From Nonomuraea typhae (GTDB lineage Bacteria > Actinomycetota > Actinomycetes > Streptosporangiales > Streptosporangiaceae): DNA of 64,000 bases. Below, one piece after another: positions 34,208 through 43,696 of the stretch. The notes below the pieces were generated by a model. That model saw nothing but the letters and a program-made list of their open reading frames with translations, was not told the origin of the DNA and ran no database searches. A program made the position numbers and the translations under genes. The stretch lies in the NCBI RefSeq assembly GCF_009760925.1, contig NZ_VRLV01000006.1:124001-188000 (forward strand), written 5' to 3'. Every line of letters starts with the position of its first letter. Position 1 is the stretch's first letter.

Positions 34208-34997
34208 TTACAGCTCGGCGGCCCGCTCCAGGAGCGCGCGGCGCTCGGCCTCGCCGTCCGTGCGCGCCGCGGCCTCACGGAAGAGTACGGCGGCGCGCTC
34301 CCGGTCACCCGCGCAGGCGGTCAGGTCGGCCTCGGCCGCCACCAGCAGCGGGTAGTCCTTCAACGCCCCGCCCGCGCGCAACCCGGCCAGCAGCGCCAGC
34401 CCGGCCCGCGGCCCGAACGCGTACCCGTGCGCCACCGCCCGGTTCAGCTCGACCACCGGACTCGGCAGGACGCGCAGAAGCTCGTCGTAACACCCCGCGA
34501 TCCGCCGCCAGTCGGTCCCCTCGACCGAAGGCGCCGTGGCATGACAGGCGGCGATCCGGGCCTGCAGCGCGTACGGGCCGGCAACCTGGCCAGCCGGATC
34601 GCCTCCTTGGCGAAGGCCGGCTCCCCGTCGGGGTTGTACCCCTGGGTGAACAGCAGGTAGAGCACGGCCAGCACACCGGGCAGCCGCTCGTCCAGCGCCG
34701 CCCCCGCGGGCACCCGGTAGGGGATCCCGGCCTCGGCACCGCGCCCAGCGCCGGCACCGCCAGCTCCCGCAACTTCCGCCGCTCGATCGTGGCCCGCCGC
34801 AGCACGTCCAGCGCGCGGTTGCGGGCCACGGTCATCAGCCGGCCGCCGGGATTGCCCGGCACGCCCTCGCCGGGCCAGCGTGCCGGCGCCGTCGCCAGCG
34901 CCTCCTGCGCGCAGTCCTCGGCGAGGCTCCAGTCGCCGGTGACGCGGATCAGCGCCTCGTCCAGATCGGTGCACTCCAGCAGGTCGAAGCCGGAGAT
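34208..34997 (-). pseudogene. eroded ECF sigma factor (SigJ/DUF6596-type) remnant
   Basis: Three pieces in different frames on the minus strand. First: a sigma-2-like segment DLLECTDLDEALIRVTGDW through LMTVARNRALDVLRR, with no start codon, reading straight after the LtrA stop. Second, after a deletion that removes region 4: AGIPYRVPAGAALDERLPG to YLLFTQGYNPDGEPAFAKEA. Third, after another deletion and frame change: ARIAACHATAPSVEGTDW through VVELNRAVAHGYAFGP to the end. The intact family is ~400 residues with both sigma regions. Loss of the start, region 4 and reading frame makes it non-functional. Confidence 0.85.
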
Positions 34998-36164
34998 TTA
35001 TCCGGCGGCCGGCAGCCTCCGGTAGGAGCGGGTGTCCCACACGGCCACCATGACCAGGATCGCCAGCGCGATCGAGCTCAGCGCCACCGGCGGGATCGCG
35101 GGCACCAGGATGGCCACGATCCCGGCCGCGCAGAGCAGGCCGATGGCCGTCAGGCGGCTGGGCGAGAGCCTGCCGAAGACCAGGCGCTTGAACAGCGTGT
35201 GCCCGGCCAGGTACAACGCCGGCCCGCCCAGCGCCATCAGCACGGTCCACGGTGTGGAGTGGCCGCCCGGGTGGGCGATGACCAGCTCGTCGCCGACGGC
35301 CGAGACGATGATGCCGAGCACCATCGGGATGTGCGCGTAGGTGTAGGCGTCACGGCCCAGCCGCCCGGGGTCGTCGGAGTTCTCGATGTGCTCGGCGGCC
35401 AGGTCGGCCGTCACGTCGAAGTACACCCACCACATGGCGACGCTGCCCATCAGGCAGATGGTGAACGCGGCCAGCGTGCCCGCGCTCGGTTGGCCCCCGG
35501 CCAGCGTGGCGCCGGTCATCAGGATCGACTCGCCGAGGGCGATGATGATGAACAGCTGGCAGCGCTCGGCCATGTGGGCGCCGTTGATCTGCCAGTCGGT
35601 GGTCGACGAGCGGCCCAGCACCGGCGTGGGGAAGCCGATCATCGGGGCGCCGTAGTCGAGCAGGAGCGCGACGATCCACAACACCGCCCGCAGGGTGACG
35701 TCGTCCACGAGGGCGCCGGCGATCCAGAAGACCGCCGAGAGGACGAACCAGAAGCCCACCCGGATGAACACGCGCTGCACCGCGTGCCCGGCGGTGGCCC
35801 AGGTGACCACCGCCGTCCTGATGCACTGGATCGCCACGTAGGCCAGCGCGAACCACAGGGCGCGCTCCCCGAACGCCTCCGGGATCGCCGCCGCCATCAC
35901 CAGGCTGCACGCCATCAGGAAGCCGAGCAGGATCCGGATGACCGGGTGGTCGGGGCTGCACCAGTTGGTGGTCCAGGAGGTGTACATCCAGGCCCACCAC
36001 ACGGCCAGCGTGAGGAACAGCGCCTGCGCGGCGCCGCTCAGGGACGGGTGGGAGAGCAGCAGATGGGAGAGCTGGGTGACGGCGAAGACGTAGACGAGGT
36101 CGAAGAAGAGCTCGAAGGGGGCGACCGTCGGCCCCTTGACACCATGGACGCGGATGACCGTCAA
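34998..36164 (-). CDS. low temperature requirement A (LtrA)-like membrane protein
   Basis: 388 residues, about ten to twelve hydrophobic segments; N-terminal APFELFFDLVYVFAVTQLSH is the LtrA signature. Function is not established in this family. Divergent from the FAD monooxygenase at 36264. Its stop is followed in frame by the sigma-factor remnant. Confidence 0.9.
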   Translation of the reverse strand: MTVIRVHGVKGPTVAPFELFFDLVYVFAVTQLSHLLLSHPSLSGAAQALFLTLAVWWAWMYTSWTTNWCSPDHPVIRILLGFLMACSLVMAAAIPEAFGERALWFALAYVAIQCIRTAVVTWATAGHAVQRVFIRVGFWFVLSAVFWIAGALVDDVTLRAVLWIVALLLDYGAPMIGFPTPVLGRSSTTDWQINGAHMAERCQLFIIIALGESILMTGATLAGGQPSAGTLAAFTICLMGSVAMWWVYFDVTADLAAEHIENSDDPGRLGRDAYTYAHIPMVLGIIVSAVGDELVIAHPGGHSTPWTVLMALGGPALYLAGHTLFKRLVFGRLSPSRLTAIGLLCAAGIVAILVPAIPPVALSSIALAILVMVAVWDTRSYRRLPAAG

Positions 36165-36263
36165 CGGACGGCCTCCGCGGCGGCGAACTGCGGCAACATG
36201 CGGAACACCCTAGTGACAGCAGATAACAGAGATTTGGCAGAAGGCCACGTCAGGGTGTCAGCC

Positions 36264-37550
36264 ATGAAAAACGTGCTGATCGCGGGCGCCGGCCCGACCG
36301 GACTCACCCTCGCCGTCGACCTGGCCAGGCGCGGCGTCCCCTTCCGCGTCATCGACCGCTCGCCCGCCCACCCGACCGGCGTGCGCGGCAAGGGCCTGCA
36401 GCCGCGCACCCTGGAGGTCTTCGACGACCTCGGCGTCATCGACGAGATCCTGGCCACCGGCTCCACCTATCCGCCCATCCGCAGCTGGGCCGAGGGGGAG
36501 GTGGTCTGGGAGGGGCGGATGAGCGAGATCAAGGAGCCCTCGGCGGCGGTGCCGTACCCGAACCTGATCATGCAGCCGCAGTGGCGCACCGAGCGGATCC
36601 TGCGCGACCGGCTGGCCGCCCTGGGGCATGAGGTGGAGCTCGGCGTCGAGCTGACCGGCTTCGAGCAGGACGCCGACGGCGTCACCGCCGTGTTCGGGGA
36701 CGGCGGGCGGGAGCGGTTCGCCTACCTGGTCGGGGCCGACGGCGGCCGGAGTCTCGTGCGCAGGCGCCTGGGCGTCGGCTTCGCGGGGGAGACGTTCGAC
36801 AGCGAGCGCATGCTGGTGGCCGACGTGCGGGCTTCCGGGCTCGACCGGTCCTACTGGCACGTCTGGGGGGACATGGCGACCAGAACCCTGCGCCACAGCC
36901 TGTGCCCGATCCCCGGGACCGACGTCTTCCAGTTCACCGCGCCGGACGCGGAGGGCTTTCCCGAGATCGTCGAGGAGGTGGTGTGGCGCTCCGAGTACCG
37001 GGTCAACATCAGGATGGCCGAGCGGTTCCGAGCCGGCCGGGTCTTCCTGGCCGGGGACGCCGCGCACGTGCACGCGCCCGCGGGCGGGCAGGGACTCAAC
37101 ACCGGCGTCCAGGACGCCTACAACCTCGGCTGGAAGCTGGCCGCCGACACCGAGGAACTGCTGGCCACCTACGAGAGCGAGCGCATGGCCGTGGCCGAGC
37201 ACGTCCTCGGGCTCAGCACCCGGCTCCTGCGCGAAGGCGACCTCAAGCGGGACGAGGAAACCCAGCAGCTCAACCTCGCCTACCTCGACTCGCCGCTGTC
37301 GGCCGGGCCGCGGGGCGGCGAACGGTTCGGGGCGCTGTTCGAGGCGCAGCGCGGGCCGCACTTCCTGCTGCTCGCCGACACGTCCCAGAGGTACGGCGAA
37401 GCCGTCCGCGTGCATCCGCCGCTGCCCGGGCAGGAAGGGGTGATCCTGGTGCGGCCCGATGGATATGTCGGGTATCAGGGGGAGGAGAGCGGGCTGATGG
37501 CGTATCTCTCCGGGTTCGGCATCGCCGCCCCCGCCGCCAGTTCCCCGTGA
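36264..37550 (+). CDS. FAD-dependent aromatic-type monooxygenase
   Basis: 428 residues from ATG 36264. FAD motifs: GAGPTGLTLAVDLARRGV (dinucleotide), VGADGGRSLVRRRLG (DG motif) and FLAGDAAHVHAPAGGQGLN (GD motif). Belongs to the PheA/TfdB-type hydroxylases; relatives modify polyketides, rifamycins and phenols. Shorter at the C-terminus than the ~500-residue members. Its last 76 bases overlap the convergent SARP-type gene, an unusually long overlap. Substrate unknown. Confidence 0.9.
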   Translation: MKNVLIAGAGPTGLTLAVDLARRGVPFRVIDRSPAHPTGVRGKGLQPRTLEVFDDLGVIDEILATGSTYPPIRSWAEGEVVWEGRMSEIKEPSAAVPYPNLIMQPQWRTERILRDRLAALGHEVELGVELTGFEQDADGVTAVFGDGGRERFAYLVGADGGRSLVRRRLGVGFAGETFDSERMLVADVRASGLDRSYWHVWGDMATRTLRHSLCPIPGTDVFQFTAPDAEGFPEIVEEVVWRSEYRVNIRMAERFRAGRVFLAGDAAHVHAPAGGQGLNTGVQDAYNLGWKLAADTEELLATYESERMAVAEHVLGLSTRLLREGDLKRDEETQQLNLAYLDSPLSAGPRGGERFGALFEAQRGPHFLLLADTSQRYGEAVRVHPPLPGQEGVILVRPDGYVGYQGEESGLMAYLSGFGIAAPAASSP

Positions 37551-40300
37551 AACCGCTCCGCCACCTCGCCTGACGCGGGGACCCCGCGGAGCCTGGCCGC
37601 CGCGCCCAGCAGGCGGGCCGCTGCCTCGGGCGCCGCCATCACGTGGGCGGCGGCTTCCAGGACCGTGGCCCGCACGGTTCTGTCCTCGCCGCCCTCCATG
37701 AGTTCCAGCGCGCGGCGAAGCGGCGGGCCGGGGTCGGCCACCTTGGCCAGCTCCACGTTGATCAGCGCCTCCAGCTGCGCCGGGACCACGGCCGTGGCGG
37801 CGACCGCCAGGGCCTCGCGCAGCAGGGCCGCGGCGGTCGCCGGGTCGCCGGACAACCTGGTCAGCTCGCCCTTGGCGTGCAGGACCCTGACCGTGCCGAG
37901 CGGGTCGTCGGCCTTCAGCGCCGCCTGCCAGGCCCGGTCCACGACCGCGGCGGCCCCGGTCAGGTCGCCGGAGCGGGCTCGGAGCTGGGCCAGCCGTACC
38001 AGGAACATGAGCGGGCCCGGCAGCGCCTCCAGACCGCCGATCTCGGCGGCGGGCCGCTCGGAGCGCTCGGCGTAGGCCAGCGCGGCCGCGAAGTCGCCCC
38101 GGTTCTCGGCCGCCAGCGACAGCCAGTACAGAACGAACGCCAGCCCCCACCGGTCGCCCACGGCGCGGAACCCGTCCAGGGCGGGCAGCAGCAGTTCTTC
38201 CGCCCGTCCCGGCTCGCCGTACTCGAACCGGGCGATGCCCGCCATCAGCCGCACCGCCGCCCGCATCCACGCGTCCGGATGCTCGCCGAACCGCGCCACG
38301 CCCTCCTCGGCCAGCTCGATCACCCCGCCCGGCGGCCCGAGCCGGTCGGCCAGCGCCCAGGCCGCCAGCGCCGCCGGATGCCCGGACTCCCGGACCACCT
38401 CGTCCGGAGCCGCTCCGCCGATCACCCGGGCCAGCCCGTAGGCCAGCTCCCCGTCCTGGGGCGTGCTCCGCCGCAGCACCGCCGCCGCCCACGCCCGCGC
38501 CGCCCGCCGCCGCCCGCGCATCACCCACGGCCAGACCCTGGCCAGGAACAGCCGCAGCGGCTCGTCCGTGTGCTCCAGGGCGGCGTCGAGGTTGGCCTGC
38601 TCGGCGTCCAGCACGGCCAGCGCGTCGAGCTGGCCGCCGGTCCTGAGGTACGGCTCCGCCTTCTCCGCCAGTTCGGTGTAGTAGCGGGCGTGGGCCGCGT
38701 ACGGGAGTTCGCCGGTCTCCCGGGCGTACTGCCTGATCGTCTCCAGCACCACGTACCTGTCGCCGGAGATCTGGGCCAGGGACTTGTCCACCAGCGACGA
38801 CAGCGTCTCCAGGTCCGCCCCGCACACCGTCGTGACCGCCTCCGCCGTCGCGCCGCCGGCGAACACCGACAGCCCGCGCAGCAGGGTCCGCTCCCGGTCG
38901 CCGAGCAGGTTCCAGCTCCAGTCGAGCACCGCTCTCAGCGTCCGGTGCCGTGGCTCTGCCGTACGGCTGCCGCGGAAGCTCAGGCGGTCGCCCAGCTGGT
39001 CCATCAGGACGGGCAGCGGCATGGTCCGCAGCCGCGCGGCGGTCAGCTCGATGGCCAGCGGGATGCCGTCGAGCTCGGCGCAGACCCTGGCCGCGGCCGT
39101 CTGGTCGGCGCCCGGCCGGGCGGCGTCGGCGCGGTCGGTGAACAGGGCGACGGCCGACGCCTCGTCCAGGGGGCGGAGCGGGTGGAGGCGCTCGCCGGGG
39201 ATGTCCAGGGGCTCCCGGCTGGTGGCGAGGATGCGCAGGTCGGGAACCTCGGCGAGCAGCCAGTGGGCGACCCGGGCGGCGTCCTCGACCACGTGCTCGC
39301 AGTTGTCCAGCACCAGGAGGGCGCCGGAGCCCCGGAGCGCGGACACCGGATCGCCGGTCCGCAACACCGCCCCCACAGCCGCCCGCACCCCGCCGCCCTG
39401 CCCGTCCTCCTGCCGCCCGGGTATGCCGGCCAGCTCCACCAGCCAGACCCGCTCGAACCCGGACGCCGCCTCGACCGCCAGCCTGGTCTTGCCGACGCCG
39501 CCGGGACCGGTCAGCGTCACCAGCCTGTCCGCGCCGCCGAGCAGGGCCCGCAGGCGGCTCAGGTCGGCGGCGCGGCCGACGAAGCTGGTCAGGCGGGCGG
39601 GCAGGCCGGGAGGAACCGCCGGAGAGGTGTCGGTGCGCAGGGCGGCGGCGTGGGCGGCGCGCAGTTCCTGGCCGGGGGCGGCACCGAGCTGGTCGTCCAG
39701 TTCGGCGCGGATCCGCTCGTAGGCGGCCAGCGCCTCGGCGGGGCGGCCGTTCGCGGCCAGCGCCCGGACCAGCAGCGCGTGGAAGGGCTCCCGCAGGGGG
39801 TGGGCCGCGATGAGACCCTCCAGCTCGGCCAGCACGTCGGCGCCGGTGGCCAGGTCGGCGGCGATGCGGGTGGCCAGGGCCTGCAGGCGGAGCTCTTCGA
39901 GCCGGGCGGCGGGCGCCACGGTGAACGGCAGGCCGTCCGCCCCGGCCAGCGCCGGACCCCGCCAGAGGGCGAGGGCCGCGTGCGCGTCGCCGGCGCGGAC
40001 CAGGCGTTCGAACGCCCAGGTGTCCACGTCGGCGGCGGGCACGTCGAGCCGGTACCCGGAGGGGTGGGAGGCGATCAGCCCCGGGGCTTCGCGGCGAGCC
40101 CGGGAGACGAGGGACTGCAGCGCGGCCTGCGGGTGCGCGGGCGCCGCGTCGGGCCAGAGATCGCCGGCGAGCCGGTCGGCGGGCACGACCCGGCCGGGGT
40201 CGAGCGCCAGCCTGACGATCAGCGACCGCACCCGGGCCCCGCCGATCTCGGCTCCCGACACGAGCAGCGGCCCGAGGAGGGCGATCCGCACGCCGCTCAC
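37475..40300 (-). CDS. AfsR/SARP-type regulator with BTAD and NB-ARC ATPase
   Basis: 941 residues. OmpR-like DNA-binding domain (~1-90, short N-terminus beginning LGPLLVSGAEIGG), BTAD (~95-240), NB-ARC/STAND ATPase with Walker A LTGPGGVGKTRLAVE (~260) and Walker B-like LLVLDNCEHV (~340), then a helical repeat (TPR-like) C-terminus. Such proteins activate secondary-metabolite genes and may integrate phosphorylation signals. Ends inside the convergent FAD monooxygenase gene (76-base overlap). Confidence 0.93.
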   Translation of the reverse strand: MSGVRIALLGPLLVSGAEIGGARVRSLIVRLALDPGRVVPADRLAGDLWPDAAPAHPQAALQSLVSRARREAPGLIASHPSGYRLDVPAADVDTWAFERLVRAGDAHAALALWRGPALAGADGLPFTVAPAARLEELRLQALATRIAADLATGADVLAELEGLIAAHPLREPFHALLVRALAANGRPAEALAAYERIRAELDDQLGAAPGQELRAAHAAALRTDTSPAVPPGLPARLTSFVGRAADLSRLRALLGGADRLVTLTGPGGVGKTRLAVEAASGFERVWLVELAGIPGRQEDGQGGGVRAAVGAVLRTGDPVSALRGSGALLVLDNCEHVVEDAARVAHWLLAEVPDLRILATSREPLDIPGERLHPLRPLDEASAVALFTDRADAARPGADQTAAARVCAELDGIPLAIELTAARLRTMPLPVLMDQLGDRLSFRGSRTAEPRHRTLRAVLDWSWNLLGDRERTLLRGLSVFAGGATAEAVTTVCGADLETLSSLVDKSLAQISGDRYVVLETIRQYARETGELPYAAHARYYTELAEKAEPYLRTGGQLDALAVLDAEQANLDAALEHTDEPLRLFLARVWPWVMRGRRRAARAWAAAVLRRSTPQDGELAYGLARVIGGAAPDEVVRESGHPAALAAWALADRLGPPGGVIELAEEGVARFGEHPDAWMRAAVRLMAGIARFEYGEPGRAEELLLPALDGFRAVGDRWGLAFVLYWLSLAAENRGDFAAALAYAERSERPAAEIGGLEALPGPLMFLVRLAQLRARSGDLTGAAAVVDRAWQAALKADDPLGTVRVLHAKGELTRLSGDPATAAALLREALAVAATAVVPAQLEALINVELAKVADPGPPLRRALELMEGGEDRTVRATVLEAAAHVMAAPEAAARLLGAAARLRGVPASGEVAERFHGELAAGAAMPNPERYAISPLSSP

Positions 40301-40318
40301 TCTAGCGATCGGAGGGGT

Positions 40319-41446
40319 TCACACCTTCTGCCCCATCCGGTACACGGCCAGCGGCCTGAGCAGGGAGGTCACGTCGGCCAGCGGATCACCCGCCACCGCC
40401 AGCAGGTCGGCGTCGAAACCCGGCGCGATGCGCCCTTTCCTGGCACCCACCCGGCAGGCCCCGGCCGCCACCGAGGTGCTCGCGCGCAGCACGTCCAGCG
40501 GCTGGAACCCCAGGTCCACCAGGTGCCGGACGGCGTGGGGCATCAGCCCGTGCGGCTTGATGGGGGCGATGCCCGCGTCGCTCCCGATCACGAACGTCAC
40601 CCCGGCCGCGTACAACTCCCGCAGCACCCCCGCGGTCTTCGGCCAGCGCGCCCGGATCTCCGCCGGAACCTCCAGGCCGGGCACGGGCACGATGCCCGCG
40701 GTCATCGAGACGACGACCGGGGAGTCGGCCAGGGCGGCGATGGTGCGCGGGTCGGGCTCGACGGAGTTCTCGGTCCAGAAGGCGCAGTGCTCGATCGTGT
40801 CGAAGCCGGCCCGGAGGGCGTGGGCGATGCCCTGGGGGCTGTGGGCGTGGGCGGCGGCGGGCAGGCCGGCGGCGTGCGCCTCGGCCACGGCTGCGGTCAA
40901 TTCGGCGGGGCCGTACTGCAGCCGGTGGGGGTGCGAGCCTTCGGTCATCTGGCCGCCGGTGACCATCACCTTGATGACGTGCACGCCCTTCCCGGCCCGT
41001 TCGCGTACGGCGGCGCGGACGGCGGACTCCCCGTCGGCCTGGCCGCCGAGCCACCAGCAGTGCCCGCCGGAGGTGGTGATGGGCGGGCCCGCGGCGAGGA
41101 TCTCGGGTCCTTCGGCGGGGCCGAGTCCCAGGCCGAGCGCCATGTAGTCGCGGTCGCCGAGGTCGCGGACGGTGGTGACGCCGGCCAGGAGGTGCTGCTT
41201 GGCGGCCTGGCGCATGCGGGTGGCCAGGCCGGGCCGGTCGAGCTGGGCGACCGGGTCGGGGCCGGCGTCGAAGGCCAGGTGGACGTGGCAGTCGATGAGG
41301 CCGGGCAGGAGCGTGGCCGCGCCCAGGTCCAGGTCCGCGCGGCCGGGGCCGGAGACCGCGGCGATCCGGTCGCCGTCGATGGTCACCACCCGGTCCTCGT
41401 AGAGTTCGTGGCCGTCGAACAGGCGGCGTGCCCGCAGGGTGAACAT
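40319..41446 (-). CDS. amidohydrolase (imidazolonepropionase/prolidase-like)
   Basis: 375 residues from ATG 41446 with GGTGGAG before it. Metal-binding HVH in LIDCHVHLAFD, Lys in HVIKVMVTGG, His in AAAHAHSPQG and IEHCAF, Asp in GSDAGIAPIKPHG: the binuclear-metal amidohydrolase set. It hydrolyses an amide or related bond; family members act on organophosphates, Xaa-Pro peptides or hydantoins. Same strand as the FAD monooxygenase upstream of it (49-base gap). Confidence 0.9.
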   Translation of the reverse strand: MFTLRARRLFDGHELYEDRVVTIDGDRIAAVSGPGRADLDLGAATLLPGLIDCHVHLAFDAGPDPVAQLDRPGLATRMRQAAKQHLLAGVTTVRDLGDRDYMALGLGLGPAEGPEILAAGPPITTSGGHCWWLGGQADGESAVRAAVRERAGKGVHVIKVMVTGGQMTEGSHPHRLQYGPAELTAAVAEAHAAGLPAAAHAHSPQGIAHALRAGFDTIEHCAFWTENSVEPDPRTIAALADSPVVVSMTAGIVPVPGLEVPAEIRARWPKTAGVLRELYAAGVTFVIGSDAGIAPIKPHGLMPHAVRHLVDLGFQPLDVLRASTSVAAGACRVGARKGRIAPGFDADLLAVAGDPLADVTSLLRPLAVYRMGQKV

Positions 41447-41495
41447 GGCTCCACCATCGCAGGGGCGGCGCCGGATGGCCTGAGTAGACCCGTGC

Positions 41496-42752
41496 TCAGG
41501 AGAAGACCTTGGCCTTGAGCGAGGGGAAGCGCTGGACGGTCCGCAGGAAGGTCTTGAAGCCCATCCTGGCCAGCCGGTTGTCGCCGACGAACTGGTGGGC
41601 CGAGCGCAACGAGTCACGCACGGCGGCGAAGCCGTACTCGCGCATCTGCTCCTCGTAGCGGGCGATGGCCGCGAGTTCGTCGCCGCCGCCGGTCAGGGCG
41701 AGGGTGAGCAGGCGGGCGTCGCGCAGCGCGGTGTTGGCGCCGATGCCGCGCATGGGGGTCATGCTGTGGATGGCGTCGCCGAGCAGGGTGACGGTGGTCG
41801 GCTCCCAGGCGGCGATCGGGATGGACGTGCGGATCGGCAGCAGGGTGACGGTGTCGGGGTGGGAGCGCTCGATCAGCGTGCGCAGGTCGGGGTGCCAGGT
41901 GCTGATCAGGCCGGCGACGGCGGCCTGGAGCTGGGGGCCGGTCAGCTCGGCCAGGTCGGCGGGGAAGCGGCCTTCGGCGGCGCCGACCGCCCACAGTATG
42001 TAGCTGGAGGTGTTGTCCAGGAGGGCGCCCTCGTGCTCGGTGGCGCCGATGCCCGTGCGCGGGGCGGCCTCGCCGAGGTCGTGCGGGGCGCAGAACAGGC
42101 CGACGCCCTTGGGCGCGATGACGTTGTTCGGGCCGTCGGTGAGGCGGCGGGCCAGCAGGCGCCGGGTCTCGGCGGTCAGCGGGAACTTGCCCGCGGCCGT
42201 GGTGATGCCGGTGTCGACGCGTTCGGCGTGCGGGAGGTACTGCCTGCGCACGCGTGAGGTGCCGCCGTCGGCGCCGACCAGGATGTCGGCCACCGCGCTG
42301 GAGCCGTCGGCGAAGTGCAGGCGGATCCGGCCGTCGGCCTGGCGTTCGTAGCGCTCGTAGGTCTTGCCGAACCGGACCACGTCCTCCAGGCCGGACAGCA
42401 GGACCTGCCGGAGCGTGATGCGGCTGACCGAGTGGTGGTCGTCGGCCGGGTCGGCGGCCTTGGGGGTCTCGATCATCGCCAGCAGCTCCAGTTGCTCGGT
42501 GAGGAAGCCGAAGTCCTGGCCGCCGGTGCCGGTGGTGTCGAGGAAGGACTGCCAGAGGTGCGGGGGCAGGCAGTCGCGCAGGGCGCGGGCGCCGTTGGGG
42601 TCGATGTGGACCCGGTAGCCCTGCAGCCGGGCGGAGGGCGTGCGGTCGCGTTCGTAGACGGTGACTTTGACGCCGGCCTTGTGGAGGCCCTGGGCCAGGC
42701 AGAGCCCGCCGATGCCGCCGCCGATGATCGCCACGTGCTTGTTCGTCGTCAT
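41496..42752 (-). CDS. FAD-dependent monooxygenase (TetX/UbiH-like)
   Basis: 418 residues from ATG 42752, giving IIGGGIGGLCLAQGLHKAGV as the FAD motif. The DG motif is VGADGGTSRVRRQYLP and the GD motif LLGDAIHSMTPMRGIGANTA. Group A flavoprotein hydroxylase of the kind that inactivates tetracyclines or modifies aromatic metabolites. Divergent from a TetR gene across two palindromes, so it is probably induced by its substrate. Confidence 0.92.
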   Translation of the reverse strand: MTTNKHVAIIGGGIGGLCLAQGLHKAGVKVTVYERDRTPSARLQGYRVHIDPNGARALRDCLPPHLWQSFLDTTGTGGQDFGFLTEQLELLAMIETPKAADPADDHHSVSRITLRQVLLSGLEDVVRFGKTYERYERQADGRIRLHFADGSSAVADILVGADGGTSRVRRQYLPHAERVDTGITTAAGKFPLTAETRRLLARRLTDGPNNVIAPKGVGLFCAPHDLGEAAPRTGIGATEHEGALLDNTSSYILWAVGAAEGRFPADLAELTGPQLQAAVAGLISTWHPDLRTLIERSHPDTVTLLPIRTSIPIAAWEPTTVTLLGDAIHSMTPMRGIGANTALRDARLLTLALTGGGDELAAIARYEEQMREYGFAAVRDSLRSAHQFVGDNRLARMGFKTFLRTVQRFPSLKAKVFS

Positions 42753-42767
42753 GCGGTCAACTATCAA

Positions 42768-42800
42768 CCATATGGATGATTCTGTCAACCATCCGGATGG
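42768..42800. promoter_or_regulatory. paired TetR operator palindromes
   Basis: AACCATATGGAT (core CCATATGG at 42768-42775) and CCATCCGGATGG (42789-42800), with centres 23 bases apart, between the divergent monooxygenase and TetR starts. Each is followed by ATGAT. Fit repression of both genes by the adjacent TetR. Confidence 0.6.
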
Positions 42801-42817
42801 ATGATAAAGTGGGACGC

Positions 42818-43408
42818 ATGAGACGAGCGCCAGAAGAGAAGCAGCGCGACCCGGAGCGCACCAAAGCGCGCATTCTCGAGGCGGCCGTGGCCGAATTCGG
42901 CGCGAAGGGCTTCGCGGGGGCGAGAGTGAGCGAGATCGCCGCCCGGGCAGGGGTCAACAAGCAGCTGATCTCGTACTACTTCGGCGGCAAGGAAGGGCTC
43001 TACCGCGAGCTCACGGTGCGCTGGCAGAGCGAGGAGAACGCCTTCGCCGACCGGTCGGCGAGGCTGGGCGAGCTGGTGGCCGGATACGTGCGGGCCACCT
43101 CCGCCAACCGCGACTTCGGGCGGCTCATGGTCTGGGAGGGGCTCACCGAGGACGGCCCCGCCGACCCCGCCTTCGTCGCCGGCATCCGCGACAACGTGGC
43201 CGCGCTGCGCAGGCGGCAGCAGGAAGGGGAGTTCCCCGACGACCTGGATCCGGGATCGGTCATGGTGGCGATGTTCGCGATGGCGGCTGCCGGGGTGTCC
43301 TTCCCCCAGCTCGTCCGGGCCGCCACCGGACTGGACCCCGCCTCACCCGAGTTCGGGGACCACTACGCCGACCAGGTCAGCCGCCTGATCGGCCACCTGG
43401 CTACTTAG
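42818..43408 (+). CDS. TetR-family regulator
   Basis: 196 residues; HTH ARVSEIAARAGVNKQLISYYFGGKEGLY. Divergent from the TetX-like monooxygenase, consistent with a local repressor. Start at ATG 42818; upstream in-frame codons run through the operator and are probably untranslated. Confidence 0.92.
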   Translation: MRRAPEEKQRDPERTKARILEAAVAEFGAKGFAGARVSEIAARAGVNKQLISYYFGGKEGLYRELTVRWQSEENAFADRSARLGELVAGYVRATSANRDFGRLMVWEGLTEDGPADPAFVAGIRDNVAALRRRQQEGEFPDDLDPGSVMVAMFAMAAAGVSFPQLVRAATGLDPASPEFGDHYADQVSRLIGHLAT

Positions 43409-43610
43409 TCAGGTCGTCGAAGAGGTCGAGGGCGGCCCGCCGTACCTCGTCGGGGGAGAGGCCGTCGAGCGTGGTCCGCGCGTGGTCGGCGTCGCGGGTG
43501 GTGGCCAGCGTGATGGCCACGGACGACGCCGCCGCCCGGCGCACCGACCCGGCGGGGGCGCCGTCGGCGAGCTCCTGGGCACTGGCGGCGAGGTCGAGGT
43601 TGTCTTTCAA
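43401..43610 (-). CDS. small protein, 69 aa, TTG start
   Basis: Reading from a TTG at 43610 with GAGGAGA upstream, giving MKDNLDLAASAQELADG and ending ALDLFDDLTK. Ala/Asp-rich helical protein, no membrane segment. The frame stays open upstream, so the start is inferred from the ribosome site. Overlaps the end of the convergent TetR gene by eight bases. Confidence 0.5.
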   Translation of the reverse strand: MKDNLDLAASAQELADGAPAGSVRRAAASSVAITLATTRDADHARTTLDGLSPDEVRRAALDLFDDLTK

Positions 43611-43696
43611 CGGATCTCCTCGGCGTGGTGGCGGCAGAGGGGCCCATTGCATCATCTGAGGTGGAGGTGAATCCACCCTTCGGGGAATTCCCGGCA

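Noticed and set aside
36264..37550. Specific assignment as rifampicin monooxygenase (Rox)
   Set aside because: General group A flavoprotein motifs only; too short and no diagnostic residues seen.
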